Part shown: one piece after another, positions 33,916 through 44,385 of the stretch | How the letters are laid out: each line of letters begins with the position of its first letter | Position numbering within the stretch: the first letter of the stretch is position 1 | From: Psychrobacillus sp. FSL K6-2836 | Lineage (GTDB): Bacteria; Bacillota; Bacilli; Bacillales_A; Planococcaceae | Direction of reading: 5' to 3' | Assembly: GCF_038003085.1 (NCBI RefSeq) | Contig: NZ_JBBOOM010000001.1 | Coordinates: 1,426,001-1,490,000, forward strand | DNA: 64,000 nucleotides | The notes under the pieces: model-generated | Databases searched by the model: none | The model's input: the letters and a program-made list of their open reading frames with translations, nothing else | Told to the model about the DNA's origin: nothing | Program-made: the position numbers and the translations under genes

Positions 33916-34563
33916 TTACTCGCTTTTACGATTGTTCCAATCCGCTAGAAATCCTTCAATTCCCTTGTCTGTTAAAGGATGATTAAATAGTTGTTTTAGT
34001 ACTTTAATAGGTGTTGTTGAAATATGTGCACCGTTTAAAGCTGCATCCGTAATATGTTGTGGATGTCTAATGGATGCTGCAATAATTTCAGTATCAATAT
34101 TATGAATATCAAAGATTTGTGCAATCTTTGCGATCAATTCCATTCCATCATGACCGATATCATCTAAACGACCTAAAAATGGCGATACGTATGTTGCCCC
34201 AGCACGTGCAGCTAGCAATGCTTGGTTTGCACTGAAAATAAGCGTTACATTCGTTTTAATACCTTCTGCACGGAATACAGAACAAGCTTTAAGACCTTCT
34301 GGAGTCATCGGTAGTTTTACAGTAATGTTCGGTGCAATGGCAGCAAGTTCTCTACCTTCTTTAATCATACCTTCAGCATCTAGCGCTATTACTTCCGCAC
34401 TCACTGAACCGTCTACTAACGCGGTAATTTCACGTAGGCGATCGTGGAATGAAATATTTTCTTTTGCTACTAGCGATGGATTAGTTGTAACTCCTGATAG
34501 AATCCCCCAAGCGTGCGCTTCTTTTATTTCGTCAAAATTGGCAGTATCGATAAAAAATTTCAT
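33916..34563 (-). CDS. tal: transaldolase (fructose-6-phosphate aldolase type)
   Basis: A 215-residue short transaldolase of the TalC/FSA family. The Schiff-base Lys is in NITVKLPMT near residue 83; IDTANFDEI opens the protein and [12 protein letters not shown] is the other signature. Such proteins in Bacillus work as transaldolases in the pentose phosphate pathway. It follows fbaA by 86 nt, in which the fbaA terminator lies. Confidence 0.93.
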   Translation of the reverse strand: MKFFIDTANFDEIKEAHAWGILSGVTTNPSLVAKENISFHDRLREITALVDGSVSAEVIALDAEGMIKEGRELAAIAPNITVKLPMTPEGLKACSVFRAEGIKTNVTLIFSANQALLAARAGATYVSPFLGRLDDIGHDGMELIAKIAQIFDIHNIDTEIIAASIRHPQHITDAALNGAHISTTPIKVLKQLFNHPLTDKGIEGFLADWNNRKSE

Positions 34564-34587
34564 ATGAATAATATCCTCCTCATGATG

Positions 34588-34629
34588 GAAAAACAGGAGA
34601 AGGTTCTAAATGAACACTTCTCCCCTGTA
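34588..34629 (-). terminator. intrinsic terminator of fbaA
   Basis: On the minus strand ACAGGGGAGAAG pairs with CCTTCTCCTGT around an A/T loop and TTTTTCC follows. It lies between fbaA and tal, so tal expression depends on read-through or another promoter. Confidence 0.75.
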
Positions 34630-34649
34630 GCTATTTTTCTTACTTATAA

Positions 34650-35507
34650 TTAGGCTTTGTTTGAGCTTCCAAATTCACGCATTTTGCCGATTACTGTTGC
34701 TTTAATAGCATCACGTGCAGGTGTCAAATATTTACGTGGGTCATATTGCTCTGCATCAGAAGCTAAAAAGTCACGAATCGCTTTAGTTGCAGCAATTTGG
34801 TTTTCTGTATTTACATTGATTTTCGCAGTTCCAAGTGAAATAGAACGTGTTATATCATGTGTCGGTATACCTGTTCCACCGTGTAAAACAAGTGGAAGGT
34901 CCGCAAGTTTCGAAATCTCTTCCATTTCTTTGAAGCCTAAGTTTGGTTCACCTTTATATGGACCATGAACTGAACCTAAAGCAGGAGCTAAACAGTCGAT
35001 TGCTGTACGTTTTACTAACTCTGCACATTCAGCAGGATCTGCGTAAATAACGCCATCTGCAATAACGTCATCCTCTTGTCCACCAACTGTTCCCAGTTCA
35101 GCTTCTACTGATACATTGCGCGCATGTGCATACTCTACTACTTTAGATGTAGTCTCAACGTTTTCTTCAAATGGATGATGAGAAGCATCGATCATTACAG
35201 ATGTGAATCCTGCATCAATTGCTTCTTTACATTTTTCAAAGCTAGATCCGTGGTCTAAATGAATTGCTACAGGTACTGAAATTTTATAAGATTCGATTAA
35301 TCCTTTTACCATATATACGACTGCAACGAAGCCACCCATATATTTTGCTGCGCCTTCAGATACACCTAAAATTACTGGTGAGTTTTCTTCCTCAGCCGCT
35401 AATAGGATTGCTTGTGTGAACTCTAAATTGTTAATGTTAAATTGTCCTACTGCGTATCCTTCTTTTTTCCCTTTTTCCAGCATTTCTTTCATCGAAACTA
35501 AAGCCAT
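34650..35507 (-). CDS. fbaA: fructose-bisphosphate aldolase, class II
   Basis: FbaA cleaves fructose 1,6-bisphosphate in glycolysis and needs zinc. The 285-residue product has the zinc-ligand segment [20 protein letters not shown] region, the [14 protein letters not shown] motif and the phosphate-binding VLHGGTGIP. Length matches Bacillus subtilis FbaA (285). It follows spo0F, as in Bacillus subtilis. Confidence 0.97.
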   Translation of the reverse strand: MALVSMKEMLEKGKKEGYAVGQFNINNLEFTQAILLAAEEENSPVILGVSEGAAKYMGGFVAVVYMVKGLIESYKISVPVAIHLDHGSSFEKCKEAIDAGFTSVMIDASHHPFEENVETTSKVVEYAHARNVSVEAELGTVGGQEDDVIADGVIYADPAECAELVKRTAIDCLAPALGSVHGPYKGEPNLGFKEMEEISKLADLPLVLHGGTGIPTHDITRSISLGTAKINVNTENQIAATKAIRDFLASDAEQYDPRKYLTPARDAIKATVIGKMREFGSSNKA

Positions 35508-35674
35508 TGAAATGAACCTCCTCTATTTGCTTTTACACTTCAAAATTATATTTATTTCTATTTGCCTAGCTGCAGACACCAGTAGCTTGAGTAAGGAATA
35601 TTCCTCTGTAAAATAAGTTACAGCAGTCCTATGTAGTAACTATATGGTATCTTCTACTTTCTTCCTACATCATA

Positions 35675-35711
35675 ACAAAAACAGGCGATGTTTTCCACTG
35701 CCTGCTGTTCC
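35675..35711 (-). terminator. intrinsic terminator of spo0F
   Basis: On the minus strand GCAGGC and GCCTG(T) pair around a 12-nt loop within AACAG/CTGTT arms, followed by TTTTTGTT. It starts just after the spo0F stop. Confidence 0.8.
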
Positions 35712-35714
35712 AAC

Positions 35715-36071
35715 TTATTTCAGGAGTTTATTCACGGAATCTCTTAGTTCAAATACATCAAATGGCTTAGTAAAATAAAGAGATGCGCCTAATCTCTGTG
35801 CTTGTTCTATGAAATTTAACTCTCCATATGCTGTCATCATCATGACCGGGAGATCACTCCATTGTTCTTTTATTAACTTTAGAATTTGAATTCCATCCAT
35901 ACCTGGGATTTTCATATCGAGTAAAACTCCATCGATATTGTGCTCATTGATAAGTTCTAAAGCTTCATAACCATTTGCAGCTAAACTTACTTCATATCCT
36001 TCTTGTGTAAACACTTCTTTTAACAATAACCGTATTCCTAACTGATCATCCACTATTAAGATATGTTTCAT
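35715..36071 (-). CDS. spo0F: sporulation phosphorelay response regulator Spo0F
   Basis: Spo0F takes phosphate from sporulation kinases and passes it to Spo0B and then Spo0A. The 118-residue product is a lone receiver domain. It has the acidic pair at residues 8-9 (IVDDQ), the phospho-accepting Asp52 in LLDMKIPGMDG, the Thr of MMTAYGE and the Lys of FTKPFD. The ATG at 36071 is chosen; a TTG three codons earlier touches the AAGGGG site. A possible sigma-H promoter lies upstream. The divergent neighbour is ywjG. Confidence 0.96.
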   Translation of the reverse strand: MKHILIVDDQLGIRLLLKEVFTQEGYEVSLAANGYEALELINEHNIDGVLLDMKIPGMDGIQILKLIKEQWSDLPVMMMTAYGELNFIEQAQRLGASLYFTKPFDVFELRDSVNKLLK

Positions 36072-36127
36072 GGTAAGCAAACCCCTTCTTTATTAATCCC
36101 ATATTGTATTATACGATATCGGTTGAG

Positions 36128-36158
36128 GCATTCCCTCTATTTTTTATAAAATTTCCGC
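36128..36158 (-). promoter_or_regulatory. possible sigma-H promoter of spo0F
   Basis: On the minus strand GCGGAAATT (plus 36150-36158) and AGGGAATGC (plus 36128-36136) are 13 nt apart, resembling the sigma-H -35 (RNAGGAWWW) and -10 (RNNGAATWW). It lies about 57 nt before the spo0F start. Bacillus subtilis spo0F is known to have a sigma-H promoter. The -35 match is imperfect. Confidence 0.4.
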
Positions 36159-36213
36159 ATTTTTTCTATTTTATAGATCACTAAGCTAAATGAAGAACTT
36201 TACTTTATCCCGG

Positions 36214-36358
36214 TTTAACAGGCTGTAAATCCCCAATTGGTTCAGACCAACAGGATTTTGGCACTCAGGCATTGACACACGACGCGGGGTTATTTGCCTG
36301 AGTTCAATTTTCCATCAGTGGGGTGAAGAAAACCCCCACTGATGGAAGTTTCACTTTA
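36214..36358 (+). repeat. ~145-bp structured dispersed repeat, copy 3
   Basis: TTTAACAGGCTGTAAA to GGAAGTTTCACTTTATA. The 3' part folds as CCATCAGTGGGG/CCCCCACTGATGG, a nearly perfect hairpin. It ends a few nt before the ywjG ribosome binding site, so it lies in the ywjG leader. The rest of the 310-nt spo0F-ywjG gap holds only the promoter region. Confidence 0.85.
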
Positions 36359-36381
36359 TAATAGATGAGAGGTGAATTAGG

Positions 36382-36897
36382 ATGAAAATGTTAACTACGC
36401 AACTTTCAGGATTATTACAAAGAATCTCCAGCTCAGAGGAAGAAAATATTGAAGAAACCGCTCGTTTACTTGCCCAAGCTGCCGCTCGAGAAGGAACCAT
36501 TTTTTTTGCTACTTTCGGGGAAATGAAAAGTATTATGGTTAATGCACAGTTTGCAGCAGAGCCGTTCCCATCTATGCAATCTTGGTCACCCGAAATCGAA
36601 CTATCAAGTGCAGATCGTGTTTGGATTTTCACTCGTTCTTGTTACGACGAAGAGGCTCTGGCTTTGGCTAAAAAGTTGAGTGAAGAGTTTATTCCTTTTA
36701 GTGCTTTAGCAGCAGAACCGATAAGTGATGACAATATGTTAGCCGACCTATCGTATACATATATTTCCACAAAAATTTCTAAAGGGCTACTACCCGCTGA
36801 AGATGGAACTCGCATTGTGCTCCCACATGCTTTAGGTGGATTATTTGTATATGAAGCAGTGAAGATGAAGTTAAACGAAATGCTAATCGGTGAATAG
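36382..36897 (+). CDS. ywjG: DUF2529 family protein YwjG
   Basis: The only clear plus-strand gene in the window. The 171-residue product has an alpha/beta look with GTIFFATFGEMKSIM and RIVLPHALGGLFVYEAVKMKL, typical of DUF2529 proteins distantly like sugar-isomerase domains. Position between spo0F and pyrG identifies it as YwjG; the function is unknown. It starts at ATG 36382 with GAGAGGTGA upstream. An intrinsic terminator follows directly. Confidence 0.9.
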   Translation: MKMLTTQLSGLLQRISSSEEENIEETARLLAQAAAREGTIFFATFGEMKSIMVNAQFAAEPFPSMQSWSPEIELSSADRVWIFTRSCYDEEALALAKKLSEEFIPFSALAAEPISDDNMLADLSYTYISTKISKGLLPAEDGTRIVLPHALGGLFVYEAVKMKLNEMLIGE

Positions 36898-36908
36898 TTC
36901 ACAAAAAA

Positions 36909-36942
36909 CGCCTAAAGAATTTTTCTTTAGGCTATTCTTTGT
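36909..36942 (+). terminator. intrinsic terminator of ywjG
   Basis: GCCTAAAGAA and TTCTTTAGGC pair around a short T loop, followed by TATTCTTTG. It begins 12 nt after the ywjG stop. Confidence 0.8.
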
Positions 36943-36958
36943 ATAGTTTTTCTATTTC

Positions 36959-37032
36959 GCAAGTATTTGCTACTTCAGCTCTTGTATTGTTAAATCAAAC
37001 GCAAGTAAACAAAAGTTGAATGCAAGTAAAGC
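36959..37032 (+). repeat. GCAAGTAAAC array, degenerate
   Basis: Cores start at 36959, 37001 and 37022. The first step is 42 nt, exactly two units, with a decayed middle copy; the second is 21 nt. Confidence 0.8.
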
Positions 37033-37080
37033 TTTTGACTATTGTAGGAATTGTATACTGTTAATTTAGTTACAGAAATA

Positions 37081-37180
37081 GTATATGTGCTCCTTCAAAG
37101 CCGCATGAGCAAGAAGAATGAGACTATAAAAAGGGATGAAGAGGTGCATGTCTAGCTATTGGCTGCGCACATTCAGATAA
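37081..37180 (-). repeat. dispersed repeat, inverted copy of 18.62-18.78 kb
   Basis: It contains the reverse complement of the CGGCTT, CTCATTCTT, AGTCTC and CTTCATCCCTTTT blocks of the 18.6 kb element in the same order. No coding content is seen. Confidence 0.65.
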
Positions 37181-37215
37181 AAAATAATAATATGAGAAAA
37201 TCAAATACATTATCA

Positions 37216-37332
37216 TTTACTTGCGGTGTCGTTTCGTTTACTTGCTTACATTAGAAATTTACTTGCTATCCTGCGTTAGTTACTTGCTGTCCTTCTTCAT
37301 TTACTTGCTCTTGATGAAGATTTACTTGCGGA
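37216..37332 (-). repeat. six-unit GCAAGTAAAC array, exact 21-nt period
   Basis: TTTACTTGC (once GTTACTTGC) starts at 37216, 37237, 37258, 37279, 37300 and 37321, with no deviation from 21 nt. The 12-nt spacers are all different. This is the cleanest array in the window. Confidence 0.95.
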
Positions 37333-37462
37333 ATGGAAATTTCATACAATCAAACTCAATTCTATATATCACTTAGCAGATTACAGAAATCTTTGAGATA
37401 GTTATTTCTTTTGAATCTGCAATTTTTGATGTCGCCTTCTGTTAACCATTTAACTGAGTAAA

Positions 37463-37506
37463 TAAAAAAAGAGGATTACTCCTGTTAATGAGTAATCCTC
37501 TTTTAT
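37463..37506 (-). terminator. intrinsic terminator, probably of pyrG
   Basis: AGAGGATTACTC and GAGTAATCCTCT pair perfectly around an 8-nt loop with T-runs on both strands. It is the first strong terminator downstream of pyrG, after two repeat copies. Confidence 0.75.
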
Positions 37507-37538
37507 AAATCTATATTAGAACTTCTGGTTTTCTAGCT

Positions 37539-37765
37539 TGTCTAGTTCCAGGCACCAGCCCTTTTAGTCGTTTCAGGATTGCGAATATAGGCAAAGTAGC
37601 CTTTTCCTTCAAGTTAATGCTTTTCGCAGCTAAACGGCGCCCTCCACTTTTCTTTGTCTAGCTACAGCGCGTAGCCCCTCGAGTCGTTTCAGAATGCCGG
37701 ATAAAGGCAAAGGACGCCTTTACCTGCATTCTTCCAACGCTTATCGGGGCTAACATACGCGCTTT
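37539..37765 (+). repeat. two tandem copies of the CCCCTCGAG-type dispersed repeat
   Basis: The copies span about 37539-37635 (diverged) and 37654-37765. Both have a TCTAG start, GTCGTTTCAG, GGCAAAG and a CGC-rich end. The second is close to 31285-31395. They lie directly downstream of the pyrG stop. Confidence 0.8.
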
Positions 37766-37773
37766 CGCTTTCC

Positions 37774-39381
<1,608 letters not shown>

Positions 39382-39473
39382 CTAATGTAATATCTAGTCC
39401 GCCACCACAACCGATGAGGACATTGTCTTATTTTAGTATGCGTTAAAACATTCAAATAAATAAGAGTAGAGCA

Positions 39474-39516
39474 ATAACAAAAAAACGCTCCGCCTGCTTC
39501 TTCGCAGGGGAGCGCA
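39474..39516 (-). promoter_or_regulatory. pyrG leader attenuator
   Basis: On the minus strand GCGCTCC and GGAGCG pair, extended by CTGC/GCAGG, and TTTTTTTGTT follows: an intrinsic terminator inside the leader. The upstream arm reads GCGCTCCCCTGC, which can pair with a 5' end extended by extra G residues. In Bacillus subtilis low CTP causes such G addition and prevents termination. Confidence 0.85.
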
Positions 39517-39550
39517 TATGCACATGAGTAATGTCTCTTCAAAAAGAGCC

Positions 39551-39586
39551 CAATAAAATCTTATAGCGTTTAAGAGGATAAGTCAA
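39551..39586 (-). promoter_or_regulatory. pyrG promoter with GGGC initiation site
   Basis: On the minus strand TTGACT (plus 39581-39586), a 17-nt spacer and TAAGAT (plus 39558-39563) are followed 6 nt later by GGGCTC, with the start at about 39551. The -35 lies immediately beyond the rpoE stop. A GGGC start is what reiterative G addition requires. Confidence 0.8.
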
Positions 39587-39589
39587 GAA

Positions 39590-40126
39590 TTATTCTTCGT
39601 CTTCTTCATCGTCTAAGTCCTCATCGATATCAAACTCTTCATCATCGTCTTCATCGATTAAGTCTTCTTCAATCACTTCGTCAATCTCTGCTCCGACAAA
39701 TTCAATAACTGGATCGTCCTCATCTTCATCCTCGTCATCTTCTTCAACAAATTCATCGAATTCTTCTTCGAATACGATTTCGTCATCATCTAAATCTTCT
39801 AAATCATCATCTACTACCTTATCTTTCTTTTTACGAACTTTTACAGTAGGAGCTGATTCTTCTTCAATTTGTTCTACTGGATACCATTCTCTAAGACCCC
39901 ATTGGTTTTCAGCAATTGCTAAAAAGCGTCCGTCAATATTCATATCTGTATAGAATTGAGGTTTACGAGAAGCCATTTCCTCATCTGTAAGCCCATTATA
40001 ATGTTGAATCTCATCAAATAAATCTGTTAAAGTTAATGAGTTTTTTTTATCTTCTAAAATCGCAAATGCTAGATCGATTAACGATTCTTCTTGTAATTGT
40101 ATTGTTGTCATTTCACGAAATTTCAA
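39590..40126 (-). CDS. rpoE: RNA polymerase delta subunit
   Basis: Delta helps RNA polymerase recycle and respond to initiating NTP levels in low-GC Gram-positives. The 178-residue product has the folded N-terminal domain (about 1-95, with FYTDMNIDGRFLAI and QWGLREWYP) and a very acidic Asp/Glu tail of some 75 residues preceded by a basic VKVRKKKDK patch. The start is put at TTG 40126, with AGGA 9 nt upstream; the ATG at 40111 is possible. It precedes pyrG, as in Bacillus subtilis. Confidence 0.94.
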   Translation of the reverse strand: MKFREMTTIQLQEESLIDLAFAILEDKKNSLTLTDLFDEIQHYNGLTDEEMASRKPQFYTDMNIDGRFLAIAENQWGLREWYPVEQIEEESAPTVKVRKKKDKVVDDDLEDLDDDEIVFEEEFDEFVEEDDEDEDEDDPVIEFVGAEIDEVIEEDLIDEDDDEEFDIDEDLDDEEDEE

Positions 40127-40198
40127 ATCGTGCACGTCCTTTCTATGTTCGTTTGCATACTTTTCATTATATACACACAAGTATGTTATATGCTACAT

Positions 40199-40357
40199 TC
40201 ATTTATTCTTTTTGAAAAGAGAAATTTTCCCTCCTGCAATTGTAAACAAATAAAATGATATTAAAAGCAGTGGAATGGAGGCTAGTTGTTTGTTATATAG
40301 AAAAAAAGTTAGTAGTAAAAGAATTATAATGATCAAAATGTGAACAGGTTTTTTCAT
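40199..40357 (-). CDS. small hydrophobic protein (52 residues), unknown
   Basis: An ATG at 40357 with AAGGAG 8 nt upstream opens a 52-residue frame ending at TGA 40199-40201. After a short basic start (MKKPVH) there are two hydrophobic stretches, about residues 7-21 and 28-41, and a basic end (KKNK), consistent with a two-helix membrane protein. It lies between the icmF terminator and rpoE on the same strand. I do not recognise it. The good ribosome site and protein-like composition are the only support. Confidence 0.55.
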   Translation of the reverse strand: MKKPVHILIIIILLLLTFFLYNKQLASIPLLLISFYLFTIAGGKISLFKKNK

Positions 40358-40397
40358 CTAAATTCTCCTTTACTACATACTAGGTATATTATACAAA

Positions 40398-40437
40398 AAA
40401 ATAGGAAAAAAGTGTTCCAATAATCATCGGAACACTA
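40398..40437 (-). terminator. intrinsic terminator of icmF
   Basis: On the minus strand AGTGTTCC and GGAACACT pair around a 10-nt loop, followed by TTTTTTCC. It lies 26 nt after the icmF stop. Confidence 0.85.
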
Positions 40438-40462
40438 AATTTATTTTCCTTGGGTCTATCAT

Positions 40463-43400
40463 TTACATATTACGACGATATTGTCCCCCAACTTCATACA
40501 AAGCATGTGTAATTTGACCGAGACTTGCTTTTTGAACTGTTGTCATTAACTCTTCAAAAATGTTACCACCAGTTACAGCAACTTGCTTCAAGCGAGCAAG
40601 TGCTTCTTCTGTCTCAGCTTCATTTCTTTGTTGGAAGTTTCGAAGATTCGTTATTTGCGTTTCTTTTTCATCTGTTGTTGCTCGTGCAATTTCCATATTA
40701 TTAATGTCCTCTTCGGAAGCAGGATTTGGATTTAAATAAGTATTTACACCGATAATAGGTAGCTCACCAGTATGTTTTTTCATCTCGTAGTGCATAGATT
40801 CTTCTTGAATTTTACCGCGTTGATATTGCGTTTCCATTGCCCCAAGCACACCACCGCGGTCATTAATACGATCGAATTCGGAAAGTACAGCTTCTTCTAC
40901 AAGGTCCGTCATTTCTTCTACGATGAAAGCACCTTGCAGTGGGTTCTCGTTTTTCGATAGACCATGCTCCTTCGTAATAATCATTTGAATCGCCATTGCA
41001 CGACGAACTGATTCTTCTGTTGGAGTTGTAATTGCCTCATCATAAGCATTCGTATGAAGCGAGTTACAGTTGTCCTGTAGTGCCATCAATGCTTGTAATG
41101 TTGTACGAATGTCATTGAAGTCAATTTCCTGAGCATGCAAGCTTCGACCTGATGTTTGTACATGGTATTTCAGTTTTTGACTACGCTCATTTGCGCCATA
41201 TTTATCGCGCATTACGACTGCCCAAATACGACGGGCAACGCGTCCAATAACAGTATACTCTGGGTCCAATCCATTGGAGAAGAAGAACGATAAATTCGGT
41301 GCAAAGTCATCAATATGCATACCTCGGCTTAAATAGTACTCCACATAAGTGAAGCCATTTGACAGTGTGAATGCTAGCTGCGAAATTGGATTTGCTCCTG
41401 CTTCTGCAATATGATAACCCGAAATAGATACAGAATAATAATTGCGAACCTTTTGTTCAATAAAATATTGCTGAATATCTCCCATCATTCGAAGTGCAAA
41501 TTCCGTAGAGAAAATACATGTATTTTGACCTTGATCCTCTTTCAATATGTCCGCTTGAACAGTTCCTCGAACGACCTGTAACGTAGTAGTCTTAACAACT
41601 GTAAATTCCTCTAAAGTCAAGGTGCGTCCCAGTTCTTCTTCCTTTAGACGTACTTGCTGATCAATCGCTGTATTCATGAACATTGCTAGAATAATTGGAG
41701 CTGGACCATTTATCGTCATTGAAACAGATGTAGAAGGTGCACATAAGTCAAAGCCATCATATAACTTCTTCATATCCTCTAATGTACAAATACTAACCCC
41801 AGACTCTCCAACTTTTCCGTATATATCCGGACGATGATCAGGATCTTCTCCGTATAGTGTCACCGAGTCAAATGCAGTCGATAAGCGTTTTGCATCGTCA
41901 TCCTTCGATAAATAATGGAAACGGCGATTTGTTCGTTCAGGTGTTCCTTCTCCTGCAAATTGACGTTTCGGGTCTTCTCCTTCTCGTTTAAACGGAAAAA
42001 CACCTGCCGTATAAGGAAATGAACCTGGTACATTTTCTTTATATACCCAGCGTAGAATTTCTCCAAAGTCTACGAATTTAGGAAGTACTATTTTTGGAAT
42101 TTTTATTCCTGATAAGCTTTCTGTACGAAGAATTGTACGAATCTCTTTATCTCGAATCTTTGTGATAAATTCGTCCCCAGTATAAGCTTCTTTTAAAGTA
42201 GCCCAGTTTTCTAGAATACGTTTAGATTCAGCAGTCAGTTCATCTCGAACACCTATAGCTAATGATTCGAGAGATTGAACTAGCACGTCATCTGAGGCTT
42301 TTTCCTTCAGCTGTTCGATAGCACCTTCCAACTGGAACAGTCTTCTAGCAAAACCAACCTGTTCTTCCGACTTACGATGGTATCCTCGAACAGCATCTGT
42401 AATTTCACGTAAGTAGTAGCGGCGGTCATTCGGTATGATAACGTTCTGCTTTTGTGTTTTTACAAATTGGTCGTATGATGTCTCCCAAGCGGATCCTGTC
42501 TTTTCGTTTAATGTAGCAACAAGTGCTGCAAATAATGAATTTGTTCCTTTATCGTTAAACTGACTAGCAATGGTTCCATAAACAGGCATCGTATCTAGAT
42601 CCTCATGCCAAAGCTCACGGCTTCGTTGATACTGCTTTTGCACTTGGCGAAGTGCGTCCTCTGAGCCTTTACGCTCAAATTTATTGATAACGATTAAATC
42701 TGCATAATCAATCATGTCGATCTTCTCTAATTGAGAAGGTGCTCCGAACTCACTAGTCATTACATACATCGATACATCCGATACATTCGTAATTTCCGCA
42801 TCCCCTTGTCCGATTCCACTCGTTTCTACAATAATCATGTCATAACCAGCAACTCTTACAACGTCTAATACATCCGCAAGTGCTCCTGATAATTCTGTAC
42901 GTGAGCCTCTAGTAGCTAGACTTCTCATAAATACACGCTTGTTGAATATTGCATTCATACGAATTCGGTCTCCCAGTAGAGCCCCACCTGTTTTTTGCTT
43001 TGTTGGATCAATAGATAGAACAGCAATTTTTTTATCTGGAAGCTCTTGTAGAAAGCGACGAATTAATTCGTCAGTTAATGAACTTTTACCTGCTCCACCA
43101 GTACCTGTAATACCTAGTACTGGAGTACCTTTGGATAATTTCTTTGCTTGCTTCAGCATTTCGACCGCTTCTTCGTTATGGGTTTTATGTGCTTCCTCTG
43201 CTACGGTGATTAAATGAGCAAGAACTTCCGGATTTTCTGTCGTAACTTTGGAAATCTCTTCATTTACGCCTTTAGCTTCTGTTGCTACATCACATTCCAT
43301 TAGGATTTGATTGATCATTCCTTGTAACCCTAATTTACGGCCATCCTCTGGTGAGAAAATGCCCGAAATGCCGTACTCTTGTAGTTCTTTTATTTCTTTC

Positions 43401-43720
43401 GGAATAATTACTCCGCCGCCTCCGCCGAAAATGCGAATATGTGGCGCACCACGCTCGACGAGTAAGTCTTTCATATATTTAAAATACTCAACATGCCCTC
43501 CTTGATAGGAAGATATGGCGATTCCTTGTACATCCTCTTGAATTGCCGCGTTTACTACCTCTTCCACCGAGCGATTATGTCCTAAGTGGATAACCTCTGC
43601 TCCGCTCGCTTGTAGGATGCGACGCATAATATTGATGGATGCATCATGTCCATCAAAAAGACTGGACGCTGTAACGAATCGTACATGATTTTTTGGACGA
43701 TATACTTCTACCGTAGACAT
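40463..43720 (-). CDS. icmF: fused isobutyryl-CoA mutase IcmF (B12-dependent)
   Basis: IcmF rearranges isobutyryl-CoA and n-butyryl-CoA with adenosylcobalamin and carries its own G-protein chaperone. The 1085-residue product has, in order: a B12-binding domain (about 12-145, with [14 protein letters not shown] holding the axial His), a GTPase domain starting with [16 protein letters not shown] near 205, a linker, and the mutase barrel (about 550-1080). It follows the TetR gene by 38 nt and ends the acyl-CoA operon. It is the only B12-dependent enzyme seen here, a likely client of the cobalamin cluster 8 kb away. Confidence 0.96.
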   Translation of the reverse strand: MSTVEVYRPKNHVRFVTASSLFDGHDASINIMRRILQASGAEVIHLGHNRSVEEVVNAAIQEDVQGIAISSYQGGHVEYFKYMKDLLVERGAPHIRIFGGGGGVIIPKEIKELQEYGISGIFSPEDGRKLGLQGMINQILMECDVATEAKGVNEEISKVTTENPEVLAHLITVAEEAHKTHNEEAVEMLKQAKKLSKGTPVLGITGTGGAGKSSLTDELIRRFLQELPDKKIAVLSIDPTKQKTGGALLGDRIRMNAIFNKRVFMRSLATRGSRTELSGALADVLDVVRVAGYDMIIVETSGIGQGDAEITNVSDVSMYVMTSEFGAPSQLEKIDMIDYADLIVINKFERKGSEDALRQVQKQYQRSRELWHEDLDTMPVYGTIASQFNDKGTNSLFAALVATLNEKTGSAWETSYDQFVKTQKQNVIIPNDRRYYLREITDAVRGYHRKSEEQVGFARRLFQLEGAIEQLKEKASDDVLVQSLESLAIGVRDELTAESKRILENWATLKEAYTGDEFITKIRDKEIRTILRTESLSGIKIPKIVLPKFVDFGEILRWVYKENVPGSFPYTAGVFPFKREGEDPKRQFAGEGTPERTNRRFHYLSKDDDAKRLSTAFDSVTLYGEDPDHRPDIYGKVGESGVSICTLEDMKKLYDGFDLCAPSTSVSMTINGPAPIILAMFMNTAIDQQVRLKEEELGRTLTLEEFTVVKTTTLQVVRGTVQADILKEDQGQNTCIFSTEFALRMMGDIQQYFIEQKVRNYYSVSISGYHIAEAGANPISQLAFTLSNGFTYVEYYLSRGMHIDDFAPNLSFFFSNGLDPEYTVIGRVARRIWAVVMRDKYGANERSQKLKYHVQTSGRSLHAQEIDFNDIRTTLQALMALQDNCNSLHTNAYDEAITTPTEESVRRAMAIQMIITKEHGLSKNENPLQGAFIVEEMTDLVEEAVLSEFDRINDRGGVLGAMETQYQRGKIQEESMHYEMKKHTGELPIIGVNTYLNPNPASEEDINNMEIARATTDEKETQITNLRNFQQRNEAETEEALARLKQVAVTGGNIFEELMTTVQKASLGQITHALYEVGGQYRRNM

Positions 43721-43758
43721 GCTGAAATTCCCCCTTGTTTGTGAATGTTCGTGTTTTG

Positions 43759-44382
43759 TTATTTCATCCCATCAAGTAATAATTGAATTTGTAAATCTGT
43801 AAATTGTTCGATTGTATATTCCTTACGCAGCGCCCATCTCCTAAATGCCCACATTTGTCCTTGAACGACCAATGTATGTGCGTAAAGATGTGCCTGTGCA
43901 CCCGTTAATTCAAGTTCCCCTGCTTGAATACAGCCCGTGATTATTTTATGGAAGATATCAACCATTTCTAATTCTTTCGTTAATACATATTCCAATGCAC
44001 CTTTTGGAAGTGACTTAGATTCTTGATACATAACTACGAACTCATCTGACATATCATCGATTACCTCATAGTAGTGACGGATAGCTGTTTTTAAGTCTTC
44101 TGTGGTACCATCTTCTAAAGTAATTTGCGAAAGCCTGTTGTGTACTTCATTGTAAATACTGTCACATACTAAATAGAGAACATCTTCCTTTGTACGAATA
44201 TATTCATACAAAGTCCCAATACTAAAGCCAGCTTCTTTGGCAATTTCTCTAGTAGTCGCTCGATGAAATCCTTTTTCTTTAAATAAAGTAACGGCTGCGC
44301 GAATCATTTGATCTCGTCTTTTTTCAATAAGACTCTCATCTTTTACCGATGTCTTTACTTCATGTTTCTTTTCCATAGGCAT
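43759..44382 (-). CDS. TetR-family regulator, FadR-like
   Basis: A 207-residue regulator. The N-terminal helix-turn-helix reads [28 protein letters not shown] (about 42-69), and the C-terminal domain is of the type that binds acyl-CoA. It lies between acdA and icmF in the acyl-CoA operon; its start is 4 nt beyond the acdA stop, with no clear ribosome site, so coupling to acdA is likely. FadR-like operators sit before fadF and before the thiolase gene, so I infer that it represses both and is released by acyl-CoA. It could be a homologue of Bacillus FadR (YsiA). Confidence 0.85.
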   Translation of the reverse strand: MPMEKKHEVKTSVKDESLIEKRRDQMIRAAVTLFKEKGFHRATTREIAKEAGFSIGTLYEYIRTKEDVLYLVCDSIYNEVHNRLSQITLEDGTTEDLKTAIRHYYEVIDDMSDEFVVMYQESKSLPKGALEYVLTKELEMVDIFHKIITGCIQAGELELTGAQAHLYAHTLVVQGQMWAFRRWALRKEYTIEQFTDLQIQLLLDGMK

Positions 44383-44385
44383 CGA

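Larger units (their letters stand above)
36943..37773. other. repeat-filled intergenic region between ywjG and pyrG
   Basis: About 830 nt with no gene, where two convergent genes end. It holds a plus-oriented GCAAGTAAAC array, an inverted copy of the 18.6 kb repeat (37081-37180), a minus-oriented six-unit GCAAGTAAAC array, a strong terminator, and two tandem copies of the CCCCTCGAG-type repeat. Confidence 0.8.

Noticed and set aside
36351-36902. Minus-strand frames opposite ywjG
   Set aside because: The plus-strand YwjG frame has a ribosome site, family motifs and its own terminator.
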